Counted from the first letter of the stretch, positions 26,655 through 34,882 are shown. The stretch is DNA of 64,000 bases from Rhizobium etli 8C-3 (GCF_001908375.1 NZ_CP017244.1:496001-560000); one strand, 5' to 3'. The notes: generated from the letters alone by a model not told the origin. Numbers and translations are program-made.

Positions 26655-28571
26655 CTAGAGTGCCGGGCTTAGAGGGACGATGGCCGCAAAGCGATTCCAG
26701 TCCTTCTTGGCCTTCGGGGTCCACGCCGCTTCGGCGATCGCCGGAAGGCGCGGAAAGACCAGGCGGTTGAAGTAGCCGCGCGACAGAAAGTGTTCGGACC
26801 AGATGCAGGCTTGTACGCCCTTCATTTTGTCCTTGAGATCTTCGGGGAAATCCCCTTCCGCTTCATAGGCATAGGTATGTGCCGGCGGCACCGTGCCTGC
26901 CCAGCTCGCCCCCGGCTCCTGGAAGGCTTCTGCCTGCACCATGTCGAGATAATAGGCCTGTCCCGGCGTCATGACGACGTCGTAGCCCTCCCTTGCGAGG
27001 TCGATTCCGACCTGAGGATTTTCCCAGGCCATCAAGAGCGTGTCTTTCGCCGCGACGCCGCCCCCATGGGCCACCTCGTTCCAGCCGGCAAGCTTGCGTC
27101 CGCGCGTTGTGAGCATGTCCTTAATTCGTTTCAGGAAATAGGATTGCAGGCCGAAGGTACCGGAAATGCCTTCCTCGGCCATCAGCTTCTTTGCCAGCGG
27201 AGAGGCAAGCCATGAACCGTTCGCCACTTCGTCGCCGCCCACATGAATGTAGGAGGAGGGGAAGAGCTCGACCATCTCGTCAAAGACCTTCTCCAGGAAT
27301 TCGTAGGTGAACGGCACGGCCGGGTTCAACGCGTTGTTCGGATAGCCCTGAACGGAGTGGTAGCTGTCCGGTGCCTCCTGACCATCGGTGAGTTCCGCGA
27401 GAGCGGCCAGCGTTGCGGCATTGTGGCCGGGAATATCGATCTCCGGCACGACTTCGACATTCAATGCCTGGGCATGGGCGACGATGTCGCGGATATCGTC
27501 TTGCGAGTAAAAACCGCCGACGGGCTCAGCGCCATTACCGAGCTGGGGCAGCAGCGGCTCGTCCGGACCACGCAGGACGCCGGTGGTGGTCAGCTGCGGA
27601 TAGGCTTTGATCTCCAACCGCCACGCCTCGTCGTCGGTCAGGTGCCAATGAAAGATATTGAGTTTGAACCAGGCAAGGATATCGATCAGCCGCTTGACGT
27701 CGGCAACCGGATAAAACTGACGCGACACGTCGAGATGGCAGCCGCGCCAGCTGTAACGCGGCTTGTCGGAGATGCTGCCGGAGACCGGAAAACGGAACCT
27801 GCCCTTGGTCGTGCGCGCCCCGTTGAGCAACTGCGCAAGCGAGGTCAGCCCATACTGGCGCCCGGCCGCATCGCAATAGGAAAGCGTGACCTTGTCAGAG
27901 GCAAAGGTTAGCCGGTAACTCTCCGCATCGAGCCGGGCCTGGCGGTCGAAGACCAGCGGTCGGCCCTGCGCCGATGGTGACAGGCTGAAGACGGAATGGT
28001 CACTTTCAAAGAGCCGGCGCGAAAGGGAAATCACCATTGAAATCGAAAGCAGCTCGTCGCAGCTTGCGCCTTGCGGATAAAGCACGACAGGAAAGCTGTC
28101 GCCAGGCATTGCATCAATCTCTGCCGGCCATGGCTGGAGCGCGAAGGGAAGATCAAGGCGGCCCTCCGGCACCAGCACCGGCGGCGGCTCGCTCGGGCTG
28201 CCTTCGAGAAGCAGATCGGAGACGGCCACGTCGGCATGTGTGCCGTCGGCCAATGTCAGATAGGCGGATTTTGCTCCGTCCGTGCAGTGCTGCGCCTTGC
28301 GATGAAGACCGGCTACCGTGAAGATCCAGCTCTGGCCGGGCGCAAGAAGGAATCCCGGCGGCGGCGAGAATTCATGGAAGTTCGCGTTGCGCCTTAGGAA
28401 CTGGGCGTTCTGACAGGCTTCAGGGTCGCTCACTCGCGTCAGGGACGTAAAGACGAGCTTGAAACCGGAAAGCGGGCTTTCGGAGAGGTTGAACAGTGTG
28501 AAGGTGAACTGGCCGTTTGGCCCGCCCTTTGGGGTCCAGCTGTTTTCCAAGCGATAGTAAACCGGTTTCAT
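26655..28571 (-). CDS. GH20 beta-N-acetylhexosaminidase, cytosolic
   Basis: A 638-residue enzyme. An N-terminal beta-sandwich-like region (1-190) and a GH20b domain (about 190-275) precede the (beta/alpha)8 catalytic domain. The catalytic pair is in HVGGDEVANGSW (Asp447-Glu448), and the NIFHWHLTDDEAWRLE and EIDIPGHN segments are clear. GH20 enzymes use the substrate N-acetyl group as nucleophile and release GlcNAc or GalNAc from non-reducing ends. No signal peptide is seen, so the substrate must enter the cell first. I start at ATG 28571 (GAGAGGAAC upstream); the longer frame from 28772 is a shadow of the SDR gene. Confidence 0.9.
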   Translation of the reverse strand: MKPVYYRLENSWTPKGGPNGQFTFTLFNLSESPLSGFKLVFTSLTRVSDPEACQNAQFLRRNANFHEFSPPPGFLLAPGQSWIFTVAGLHRKAQHCTDGAKSAYLTLADGTHADVAVSDLLLEGSPSEPPPVLVPEGRLDLPFALQPWPAEIDAMPGDSFPVVLYPQGASCDELLSISMVISLSRRLFESDHSVFSLSPSAQGRPLVFDRQARLDAESYRLTFASDKVTLSYCDAAGRQYGLTSLAQLLNGARTTKGRFRFPVSGSISDKPRYSWRGCHLDVSRQFYPVADVKRLIDILAWFKLNIFHWHLTDDEAWRLEIKAYPQLTTTGVLRGPDEPLLPQLGNGAEPVGGFYSQDDIRDIVAHAQALNVEVVPEIDIPGHNAATLAALAELTDGQEAPDSYHSVQGYPNNALNPAVPFTYEFLEKVFDEMVELFPSSYIHVGGDEVANGSWLASPLAKKLMAEEGISGTFGLQSYFLKRIKDMLTTRGRKLAGWNEVAHGGGVAAKDTLLMAWENPQVGIDLAREGYDVVMTPGQAYYLDMVQAEAFQEPGASWAGTVPPAHTYAYEAEGDFPEDLKDKMKGVQACIWSEHFLSRGYFNRLVFPRLPAIAEAAWTPKAKKDWNRFAAIVPLSPAL

Positions 28572-28600
28572 GTCCTGTTCCTCTCTTTTGATTATGGATT

Positions 28601-29377
28601 TCAGTAATGGTCGGATTGCGAGAACGTGCGGGCGAGCTCGGCCTGGCCCGCCGTCAAGCCGCAATCCACGGGCAGGCAAACCCCGCTGATGGCTGCCGCC
28701 TGCGGTCCGGCCAAAAAGGCAACGGCATTGGCAACATCCTTGGGTTCGACGACCCGCTCGAGCGGATACCATCGCCGTGCCTCCTCGAAGACGTTGGGAT
28801 TGGCGGCCGCGCGCTCTTCCCAGGCCCGGGTCCTGACCGTGCCGGGGGCGACAGCATTGGAGCGGATGCCGAACTTGCCATATTCGACGGCCACCAACCG
28901 GGTGAAGTGGAGAAGCCCCGCCTTCGCCACGCTATAGGCTGGATGACCGAAAACGTTGATGCCGTTGACGGAGGCGATGTTGATGACCGAGCCTTTGGAG
29001 ACCTTCAGCATGTCCTCGACAGCGCGAAAGCATAAGAATGCAGCTTCGAGGTTGAGGGCATTATCCATGCGCCAGATGGCAGGCGTGGTATCACGAAGGC
29101 TGACAGCGCGTGCCGCGCCGGCATTGTTGACGAGCGTCTGCAACTGTCCGAGTTCGGCGCAATGCGTTGCAAGACGAAAAACGCTCTCCTCGCTGGTGAC
29201 GTCGCACCCGGCCGCAATAAAACGGCTTTGCGGACCAAGCGTGGCGGCAACGGCCGCAGCCGCATCAAGGTCGATGTCGGCAAGCAGGACGATGTCATGG
29301 TCGTCGGCGAGCCTGGCGGCGATCGCAGCGCCGATGTCTCCAGCAGCTCCCGTCACGATAGCGACCGATTGCGTCAT
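28601..29377 (-). CDS. Short-chain dehydrogenase/reductase
   Basis: A 258-residue classical SDR. The cofactor motif is TGAAGDIG (residues 9-16), the NNAG motif is at 84-87, and the catalytic triad is Ser136, Tyr148 and Lys152 (YSVAK). It oxidises or reduces a hydroxyl with NAD(P)(H). Asp36 in the LLADIDLD segment suggests NAD(H) preference. It lies between the RpiR regulator (25 bases) and the GH20 gene (29 bases), as part of the six-gene leftward operon. Substrate not readable. Confidence 0.9.
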   Translation of the reverse strand: MTQSVAIVTGAAGDIGAAIAARLADDHDIVLLADIDLDAAAAVAATLGPQSRFIAAGCDVTSEESVFRLATHCAELGQLQTLVNNAGAARAVSLRDTTPAIWRMDNALNLEAAFLCFRAVEDMLKVSKGSVINIASVNGINVFGHPAYSVAKAGLLHFTRLVAVEYGKFGIRSNAVAPGTVRTRAWEERAAANPNVFEEARRWYPLERVVEPKDVANAVAFLAGPQAAAISGVCLPVDCGLTAGQAELARTFSQSDHY

Positions 29378-29402
29378 GCTTCATCCTTCCCTTTGCACGT
29401 CC

Positions 29403-30266
29403 TCAGTCTCCGAGGAGCTGACGGTCGTCGCCATCGCGGTGGGCGACCAATTGTTGCTTGATGCGCCTTAGCGTTGCCGCCGCCTTTGGCTGGATGGCAT
29501 AGGCGACAAGGCTCGCGATGATGTCGACGGTTGCGATATAGGCGATGCGCGTCGAGGTGGGGCGGAATATATTGTTTCCTTCGGGCAGATCGACCGGCAC
29601 GACGATCTCGGCCGCCGTTGCCACCGGGCTTGCGGTCTGCGTCAGTGCAATTGTCGTGACTTTGGCTTCGCGCGCCAGCCCGAAAGCGCGAACAAGTTCG
29701 GCATTGCGCCCCGAAAAGGACGAGCCGATCACCACGTCGCCCGCGCGCGCTGCCGCCGCCATCATCAGCTGCATGCTGTGGTCCGAGCTTGCCGTGATGC
29801 GCAGGCCCAGGCGGAAGAGGCGGTTTTGGAACTCGTCGGCGATCATTGAGGAATTGCCACCTGAACCAAAGGCATAAATCATATCCGCCTTGGCGATCCG
29901 GTCGGCGGCGCGTCCGATTGAGGCGATGTCAAGCGAGCGGTGCAGGAGGAACAGCGCGTTCTGGGCCTTGGTGATGATGTCCTGCGCCACGTCGGCGGGA
30001 TCGCTGCTTTTGGACTCGGGCTTCAGATAGCGGACGCCAATATGGGCCGTGCGGGCGAGTTGTACCTTGAAGTCAGAGAAACTTTCGCAGCCGAGCCGGC
30101 GGCAGAAGCGCGTAACGGTCGGCGGCGAAACCTCGGCTTTTTCCGCCAGCTCGATGATGGAGGCGTTCACGGCAAATTCGAAATCGTTGACGATGATTTC
30201 GGCAATGCGGTTCTCCGATGGAGAGAGGCGACCCTTGTCTTCCTGCAATGTGGAAAAGATATCCAA
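29403..30266 (-). CDS. RpiR/MurR-family regulator
   Basis: A 287-residue regulator starting with TTG at 30266. The N-terminal HTH_6 domain (1-75) contains IIELAEKAEVSPPTVTRFCRRLGCESFSDFK, and the C-terminal SIS sugar-phosphate isomerase domain (about 125-265) has YAFGSGGNSS and GSSFSGRNAELV. RpiR members sense phosphosugars, such as MurNAc-6-P in MurR, which fits the GH20 gene in the same operon. It lies 24 bases after RidA. The likely targets are the mirrored elements at 30694-30775. Confidence 0.9.
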   Translation of the reverse strand: MDIFSTLQEDKGRLSPSENRIAEIIVNDFEFAVNASIIELAEKAEVSPPTVTRFCRRLGCESFSDFKVQLARTAHIGVRYLKPESKSSDPADVAQDIITKAQNALFLLHRSLDIASIGRAADRIAKADMIYAFGSGGNSSMIADEFQNRLFRLGLRITASSDHSMQLMMAAAARAGDVVIGSSFSGRNAELVRAFGLAREAKVTTIALTQTASPVATAAEIVVPVDLPEGNNIFRPTSTRIAYIATVDIIASLVAYAIQPKAAATLRRIKQQLVAHRDGDDRQLLGD

Positions 30267-30290
30267 CCGATCCTCCCGGTGATGTCGCCG

Positions 30291-30680
30291 CTACTGGTCT
30301 TTCTTTTTATAGGCGACGCAGTCGATCTCCACCTTGCAATCCACCATCATTGAAGATTGCACGCAGGCGCGTGCCGGGGGATGCTCGCCGAAATACTCCT
30401 GATAGACCTTGTTGAAGGTCCAAAAATCGCGGGGGTCGTCGAGCCAGACGCCGACGCGCACGACATCCTCGACGCCGTAGCCGGCCTCTTCGAGGATCGC
30501 TAGCACATTGGCAATTGTCTTATGCGTCTGAGCGATGATGTTGCCCTCGACGATCTCGCCGTTTTGCATTGCAACCTGACCGGAAACATAGAGCCAGCCA
30601 TCGGCTTCGACGGCGCGCGCAAACGGCAGGGACTTGCCGCCGGCGCCGGTTTGAACAGTGCCATAGCGCTTCATGTGCAT
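30291..30680 (-). CDS. RidA/YjgF-family protein
   Basis: A 129-residue RidA-type trimeric protein (family deaminates reactive enamine/imine intermediates). Visible features are the VSGQVAMQNGEIVEG segment, the TIANVLAILEEAGYGVEDVVRV segment, and the C-terminal PARACVQSSMM region, where RidA members carry the substrate-binding Arg. I start at ATG 30680 (AAGGA upstream), not the longer frame from 30719. It is the first gene of the leftward operon, implying a PLP-enzyme-like or amino sugar imine intermediate in this pathway; that is inference. Confidence 0.87.
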   Translation of the reverse strand: MHMKRYGTVQTGAGGKSLPFARAVEADGWLYVSGQVAMQNGEIVEGNIIAQTHKTIANVLAILEEAGYGVEDVVRVGVWLDDPRDFWTFNKVYQEYFGEHPPARACVQSSMMVDCKVEIDCVAYKKKDQ

Positions 30681-30693
30681 TCCGGATCCTTGC

Positions 30694-30775
30694 AAATTAT
30701 TTTCTTGATAAGTTGACAAGTGACCATAGAAAGCGGAATTTGGCCAGAGAAAAACGCGATTTATGAAAAGAATTT
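30694..30775. promoter_or_regulatory. Mirrored 11-bp elements flanking the divergent promoters
   Basis: AAATTATTTTC (30694-30704) and GAAAAGAATTT (30765-30775) are inverted copies with one difference. Each lies 14 bases from the nearest gene start: RidA leftward, the SnoaL-like gene rightward. The symmetry suggests one regulator controls both operons, most likely the linked RpiR protein. Sequence alone does not prove binding. Confidence 0.5.
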
Positions 30776-30789
30776 AAATAAGGGCGAGC

Positions 30790-31275
30790 ATGCGCGATCC
30801 TTTCAAGAATCCCTTCCCGTCGTCCGACGCAGCCCGGCACTCCATCTGGGAAATGCTCGTTTCGCGCGACATCGAGGCGTTCTTGGCTGGCGATTGGTCG
30901 ATGGTTGAAAACGACTTCGTGGAAGATGGTTTCATCGGGATCGATGGTCGCAAGCAGTTGAGCCCGGACAAATGGCGGCTTGCCTTTCCGAGCCTTGCCG
31001 CCTATCGCGACGAGTGGCTGCGGCAGGCCAGGGCGTTTGCCAAGGAAAGTCTTGCGGAAGACGCCCGCACTGCAATTTTCGCTACGACGACGCTCGAGGA
31101 TATCGAAATCGAAGGCGGTATGGCGCTGGTGCGCAAGAAGTTCGATGGCGGCATTGCCAAGACCGACGGCAGCCGCGATGTCATGCAGTGGCAGACGCTC
31201 TATTACTGCCGGCTTCACGAGGGGCGCTGGAAGATCTCGGGGTTCACCGGCTATCTGCCGAATCCGATGGGTTGA
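30790..31275 (+). CDS. SnoaL/NTF2-like protein
   Basis: A 161-residue protein with the cone-shaped NTF2/SnoaL look: an N-terminal helix (AFLAGDWSMVENDFVEDGFIGID) followed by beta-rich segments ending in YYCRLHEGRWKISGFTGYLP. Members are small enzymes (isomerases, cyclases, dehydratases) or ligand-binding proteins. The VMQWQTLYYCRL strand is well formed. It precedes the second M81 gene by 30 bases in the rightward operon, so it probably acts on the same compound. No catalytic residues can be assigned confidently. Confidence 0.75.
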   Translation: MRDPFKNPFPSSDAARHSIWEMLVSRDIEAFLAGDWSMVENDFVEDGFIGIDGRKQLSPDKWRLAFPSLAAYRDEWLRQARAFAKESLAEDARTAIFATTTLEDIEIEGGMALVRKKFDGGIAKTDGSRDVMQWQTLYYCRLHEGRWKISGFTGYLPNPMG

Positions 31276-31305
31276 GGCGGTGTCGAAAACGTAAAGGCCA
31301 ATCTC

Positions 31306-32781
31306 TTGCGCATTTTCACAGCAGCTCTGGCGACCGAGACCAACACCTTCTCACCAATTTGTGTCGACCGGCGGGCTTTCGAGGCTTCGCTTTACGCACC
31401 ACCGGGACAGCACCCAGAAACGCCGACGCTTTGCACTGCCCCGATCACCGTCGGCAGGCGTGTGGCCGCGGCAAAGGGCTGGGACCTGATTGAAGGGACG
31501 GCAACCTGGGCGGATCCGGCCGGGCTCGTCAACCGTTCCACCTATGAAGATTTGCGCGACGAGATACTTGCTCAGCTGCGTGCCGCGATGCCGGTTGACG
31601 CGGTCGTCCTCGGGCTGCACGGAGCCATGGTGGCGGCCGGATACGAAGATACCGAAGGCGACATTCTTGCGCGCATCCGCGAGATCGTGGGACCTGATAT
31701 TCTCGTCTGCGCCGAGCTCGACCCGCACAGCCATCTGACCGCAAAGCGCGTGGCGGCCCTCGACTTTGCCGTCTACTTCAAGGAATTCCCGCACACGGAT
31801 TTCGTCGAGCGCGCCGAAGATCTGTGGCGCATCGCCGTCGATACGCTTGAAGGCAGGGTAAAACCTGTCGTTTCCGTCTTCGATTGCCGAATGATCGACG
31901 TCTTCCCCACGTCGCGCCAACCGATGCGCTCCTTCGTCGACAAGATCATCGAGATCGAAAGGGACGACCCTGATGTCCTGTCGATTTCCGTTGTCCACGG
32001 CTTCATGGTCGGTGACGTTCCCGAAATGGGAACGAAGATGCTGGTGGTGACGGATGACAAGCCGGAAAAGGGAGCAGCGCTTGCCCGCGACCTGGGCCTT
32101 GAACTGTTTGGCAAGCGCGGAACTTTCATGGCACCTCAGATAAACGAGAAGGAAGCGGTCGCGCGCGCTCTGGCTGCCACCGCCTGGCCGGTTGTCATCG
32201 CCGATATCTGGGACAATCCGGGCGGCGGTACCGCAGGTGATGCAACCGTCATTCTCGAAGAATTGCTGAGCCATGGGGCAACGGATACGGCGATCGGCAC
32301 GATCTGGGACCCGATGGCTGTGCAGATCTGTTTTGCGGCAGGGGAGGGCGCTGAGATTCCGCTTCGATTCGGTGCGAAATCGGCGCCCGGCACCGGAAAT
32401 CCGATCGATGGAACAGTGACGGTCGTCAAGCTCGTGAGAGATGCCGAAATGCAGTTCGGCGAGAGCCTCGCACCCTTCGGCGATGCTGCTCATGTGGTTC
32501 TCAACGGCCTCGACATCATCTTGAACTCAACGCGTGCCCAGAGCTTTGATGCCAGCCTTTTTACAGTCATGGGCATTGATCCGACCAAGAAGAAGATCCT
32601 GGTCATCAAATCTACGAACCACTTCTTCGCGTCGTTTTCGAAGATTGCCACCGAAATCCTCTATTGTTCCGCGGGGACGCCATATCCTAACAATCCGGCC
32701 AAGACGCCCTATCGCCGGGCACCGAGAAACATCTGGCCGATGGTGGCCCACCCTCATGGAAATGAACGTGGATCCGCATAG
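31306..32781 (+). CDS. M81-family (MlrC-like) metallopeptidase 2
   Basis: A 491-residue M81 protein starting with TTG at 31306. Motifs are ALATETNTFSP, LHGAMVAAGYEDTEG, ELDPHSHLTA, YFKEFPHTDFVER and DIWDNPGGGTAGD. It is clearly divergent from the other M81 protein of this locus (25194-26630), so the two are paralogues with possibly different substrates. TTG suggests modest translation. The stop is immediately followed by the ATG of a broken D-threonine-aldolase-like gene, hinting that the operon once carried a third enzyme. Confidence 0.87.
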   Translation: MRIFTAALATETNTFSPICVDRRAFEASLYAPPGQHPETPTLCTAPITVGRRVAAAKGWDLIEGTATWADPAGLVNRSTYEDLRDEILAQLRAAMPVDAVVLGLHGAMVAAGYEDTEGDILARIREIVGPDILVCAELDPHSHLTAKRVAALDFAVYFKEFPHTDFVERAEDLWRIAVDTLEGRVKPVVSVFDCRMIDVFPTSRQPMRSFVDKIIEIERDDPDVLSISVVHGFMVGDVPEMGTKMLVVTDDKPEKGAALARDLGLELFGKRGTFMAPQINEKEAVARALAATAWPVVIADIWDNPGGGTAGDATVILEELLSHGATDTAIGTIWDPMAVQICFAAGEGAEIPLRFGAKSAPGTGNPIDGTVTVVKLVRDAEMQFGESLAPFGDAAHVVLNGLDIILNSTRAQSFDASLFTVMGIDPTKKKILVIKSTNHFFASFSKIATEILYCSAGTPYPNNPAKTPYRRAPRNIWPMVAHPHGNERGSA

Positions 32782-33092
32782 ATGCGGGAAAACCGGTTTG
32801 CCGCTGTCGCCGAGGTGGACGACGGGATTTCTGATCTTTCGACGCCGCGGCCGATCGCCGATGAAGACCGAATGACGGTAAACATCAGCCGGGTGCAATC
32901 CTACATGGATGCACACGACCTGCCTTTGCGTGTGCATTCAAGACGCACAAAGTCCCCAACGCCTGCCGCAGCTCAGGTCGCCGCCCGGGCCATAGGCATC
33001 AATTGCCAGAAGGCCTTTCAGCGCATTTCGCCGAACGCAAGCCGCTTGGGGTCCTGGTCGAATGCGATACCGGCGGCGGACGCTGCGCGGTG
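32782..33092 (+). pseudogene. D-threonine aldolase / DSD-like alanine-racemase-fold remnant
   Basis: The first part (ISDLSTPRPIADEDRMTVN, YMDAHDLPLRVHSRRTKSP, AAQVAARAIGINCQK) matches the N-terminal barrel of D-threonine aldolases and D-serine dehydratases, although the PLP-lysine region now reads SRRTKSP. A second piece in another frame (VLVECDTGGGRC, 33051-33086) belongs further into the same family. Roughly eighty codons between them and the whole C-terminal domain are missing. It starts directly at the stop of the second M81 gene, so it was probably the third gene of that operon. Confidence 0.7.
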
Positions 33093-33188
33093 CGATGGCG
33101 CGCCTCGTCGTCCTTTAATTGCGGATGAACGGCGCACCTCTAGGCCTGCCGCTTCAGTGTAGGACCCCGCCGGTGGTCTATCAGGTGA

Positions 33189-33386
33189 TCAGGCCGTCAG
33201 ATCGATGACGATACGGCCGTTGATCTTGCCCTGTTCCGTGCGATGGAAAATGGCGTTGATGTTTTCGAGCTTGTCCCAAGCGAAATGGGCCGAAACCTTG
33301 CCGTCGCCTGCAAAGGCCAATGCCTCCTCCAGGTCCTGCCGTGTGCCGACGATGGAACCGCGTACCGTGATGCGCTTGCACGCCAT
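33189..33386 (-). pseudogene. C-terminal fragment of a zinc alcohol dehydrogenase
   Basis: About 65 codons (ACKRITVRGSIVGTRQDLEEAL to GKINGRIVIDLTA) match the C-terminal end of AdhP-type medium-chain alcohol dehydrogenases. The catalytic zinc and cofactor-binding parts are missing. Upstream the frame runs into unrelated sequence antisense to the next gene. It is one of two adjacent gene remnants, which suggests a past rearrangement here. Confidence 0.7.
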
Positions 33387-33657
33387 TATCCGCGTTCCTT
33401 GAGACCATTCTTTAGCGTGCGCCAGAAGATCGGTGAGACCTCCATAGGACGGGCATGACGTCGCAATGAAAACGCCTACAGATGCTACGCGACTGCGACT
33501 TGAAGTGCGTCTGCGGGTAAATGACGTGGGTATCGGGGACTTAGGTCTCAAGTGAAGGGAGCGATCAGACCAAGGTCCGACGTCCTGTCGCCAAGGAGCT
33601 GCTACAGTGCGTTTACAGGCAAGGCGCGCTGCCGCCACTGTTACGTCGGGGAGGCTC

Positions 33658-33966
33658 ATGTCCCACGATATCATCACCGAAATTCGCGATGCGCGGAAAG
33701 AACTGTTGAGCCTGTCAATCAAAGATCGCGAGCGTCTGGTTCGCCGGATTGTGGACGAATTGCATGCGGTGCGAAGCAGCAACTTTTCCAACAGCCCGCT
33801 TTCCAACAGCACGGGCCTCGGCGACCTCGTCGCACGCACCTACGACACGATCCCGGAGATAGCGCGGATGGATGACAAGAATTTTGGAATGGTCCTCGAC
33901 CAGTTCGCTGAACTGCTCGAGACGATTACGAGCATCGTTCGCCTGCCGACGGCTGTGCTGCACTAA
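33658..33966 (+). CDS. Hypothetical protein, about 102 residues
   Basis: From ATG 33658 with a GGGGAGG site, a 102-residue acidic helical protein: EIRDARKELLSLSIKDRERLVRRIVDELHAV, then a Ser/Asn-rich linker, then a second helical part ending SIVRLPTAVLH. No family recognised. It is convergent with the MarR gene (41-base gap). Gene status rests on the strong ribosome site and amphipathic helices. Confidence 0.5.
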   Translation: MSHDIITEIRDARKELLSLSIKDRERLVRRIVDELHAVRSSNFSNSPLSNSTGLGDLVARTYDTIPEIARMDDKNFGMVLDQFAELLETITSIVRLPTAVLH

Positions 33967-34007
33967 GGCGAAGTGTGTTAGGGCAGCCGATGACGGGAAC
34001 GTGGTTT

Positions 34008-34496
34008 TCACAAGGGGCGCGCGCTTCGAGAGTGGCTCGACCCGACGACGCCCGTCGTCTCGTCATCGCTCTCGGCACTGCTTTTGAGAGCAGACCGCAT
34101 CTTCAGCAACATCACTAGCAGTTGCTCGCGCTCTCCAAGAGTGAGCGGGCCCAGCATGGTGGCGGAGAGTGCAGTCCGTCTCGCGCTTATCTGTCGAAAC
34201 AGGTCATCTCCGGCATTGGTCAACGTCAGCAATGACAACCGGCGATCCCGCGTTGAGCGTTCGCGTCTGACAAGTCCCAGCGTTTCCAGCTCGGCGACAA
34301 TCCTCGTTATTTGGGCCTTGTCGCGCCCGGAAAGCTGCGCCAACGCGAGCGTTCCGATACCGCTGTTGCGGCCGACAATGGCCACGACCTCGCTCTGAAA
34401 CGGCGTCGGCTCTTCGCCGTCGATGGCCGCCGCGCGCAGTTGCATCCGGAATTGCCTGGAAATTTCGCTCAGCAGGTTGGTGATTTCTTCGCTCAT
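34008..34496 (-). CDS. MarR-family regulator
   Basis: A 162-residue winged-helix regulator with the MarR layout: dimerisation helices at both ends, a recognition helix in GRDKAQITRIVAELETLGLVRRE, and the wing ERSTRDRRLSLLTLT. MarR proteins usually repress genes next to them and release DNA on binding phenolic or oxidant ligands. The divergent gap holds two related 13-bp sites, one covering the start region of the neighbouring gene. The C-terminal tail is polar and probably disordered. The ribosome site is weak. Confidence 0.9.
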   Translation of the reverse strand: MSEEITNLLSEISRQFRMQLRAAAIDGEEPTPFQSEVVAIVGRNSGIGTLALAQLSGRDKAQITRIVAELETLGLVRRERSTRDRRLSLLTLTNAGDDLFRQISARRTALSATMLGPLTLGEREQLLVMLLKMRSALKSSAESDDETTGVVGSSHSRSARPL

Positions 34497-34518
34497 AAGC
34501 AGGGAATGTCGGAAAAGG

Positions 34519-34558
34519 TTGACAATGTCAATCGTTCGTAAGTAGGTGACTTTATCAA
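34519..34558. promoter_or_regulatory. Two MarR-type operators between the MarR and DUF3861 genes
   Basis: TTGACAATGTCAA (34519-34531) is a palindrome around its central base. A second copy read on the other strand, TTGATAAAGTCAC (34546-34558), agrees at 10 of 13 positions. The second site overlaps a GTG that could be mistaken for the next gene's start. Spacing between centres is 27 bases. Confidence 0.6.
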
Positions 34559-34584
34559 CCTATTTCGCGAACGGAGACTCGGCC

Positions 34585-34881
34585 TTGCCGCACACATACC
34601 ATCTGACGCTCAAGCATCTTTCCGGCCAGCGAGAAAATCCCGTCGGAGAAACAGTGTACGAATGCAAATTCAACACCCACGACGACCTGACGAAGATCAC
34701 AAAGAAGGAAAGGCGCAACGAGGTTCCCGAAGCCGAAGTCTTTGAATTCTGCGCCGGTCTCAAGCTCCTCACCGAGGTCACCATGAAGCATTGCGGCAAT
34801 CCGAAATTCGCAGAATGTTTTCCCCATCTCGATACCTTCATCCTTGGCATTAAGGTGTCAGTCGGTACGGAGTGTGCGTGA
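34585..34881 (+). CDS. DUF3861 family protein
   Basis: A 98-residue protein resembling DUF3861: HTYHLTLKHLSGQRENPVGE, FNTHDDLTKI, and FCAGLKLLTEVTMKHCGNPKFAECFPHL, ending in a LGIKVSV strand. Function of the family is unknown. I start at TTG 34585, with ACGGAGA upstream and the family's start position, because the GTG at 34546 lies inside the second MarR-type site. It is followed one base later by the monooxygenase-like gene, so the two are one operon controlled by the divergent MarR protein. Confidence 0.7.
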   Translation: MPHTYHLTLKHLSGQRENPVGETVYECKFNTHDDLTKITKKERRNEVPEAEVFEFCAGLKLLTEVTMKHCGNPKFAECFPHLDTFILGIKVSVGTECA

Positions 34882-34882
34882 C

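Noticed and set aside
28572..28772. N-terminal extension of the GH20 gene by 67 codons
   Set aside because: The extension overlaps the SDR gene and is Gly/Arg-rich noise; ATG 28571 has a good ribosome site.
31351..32493. A 380-codon minus-strand frame opposite the second M81 gene
   Set aside because: Antisense shadow of a clear M81 protein; no motif of its own.
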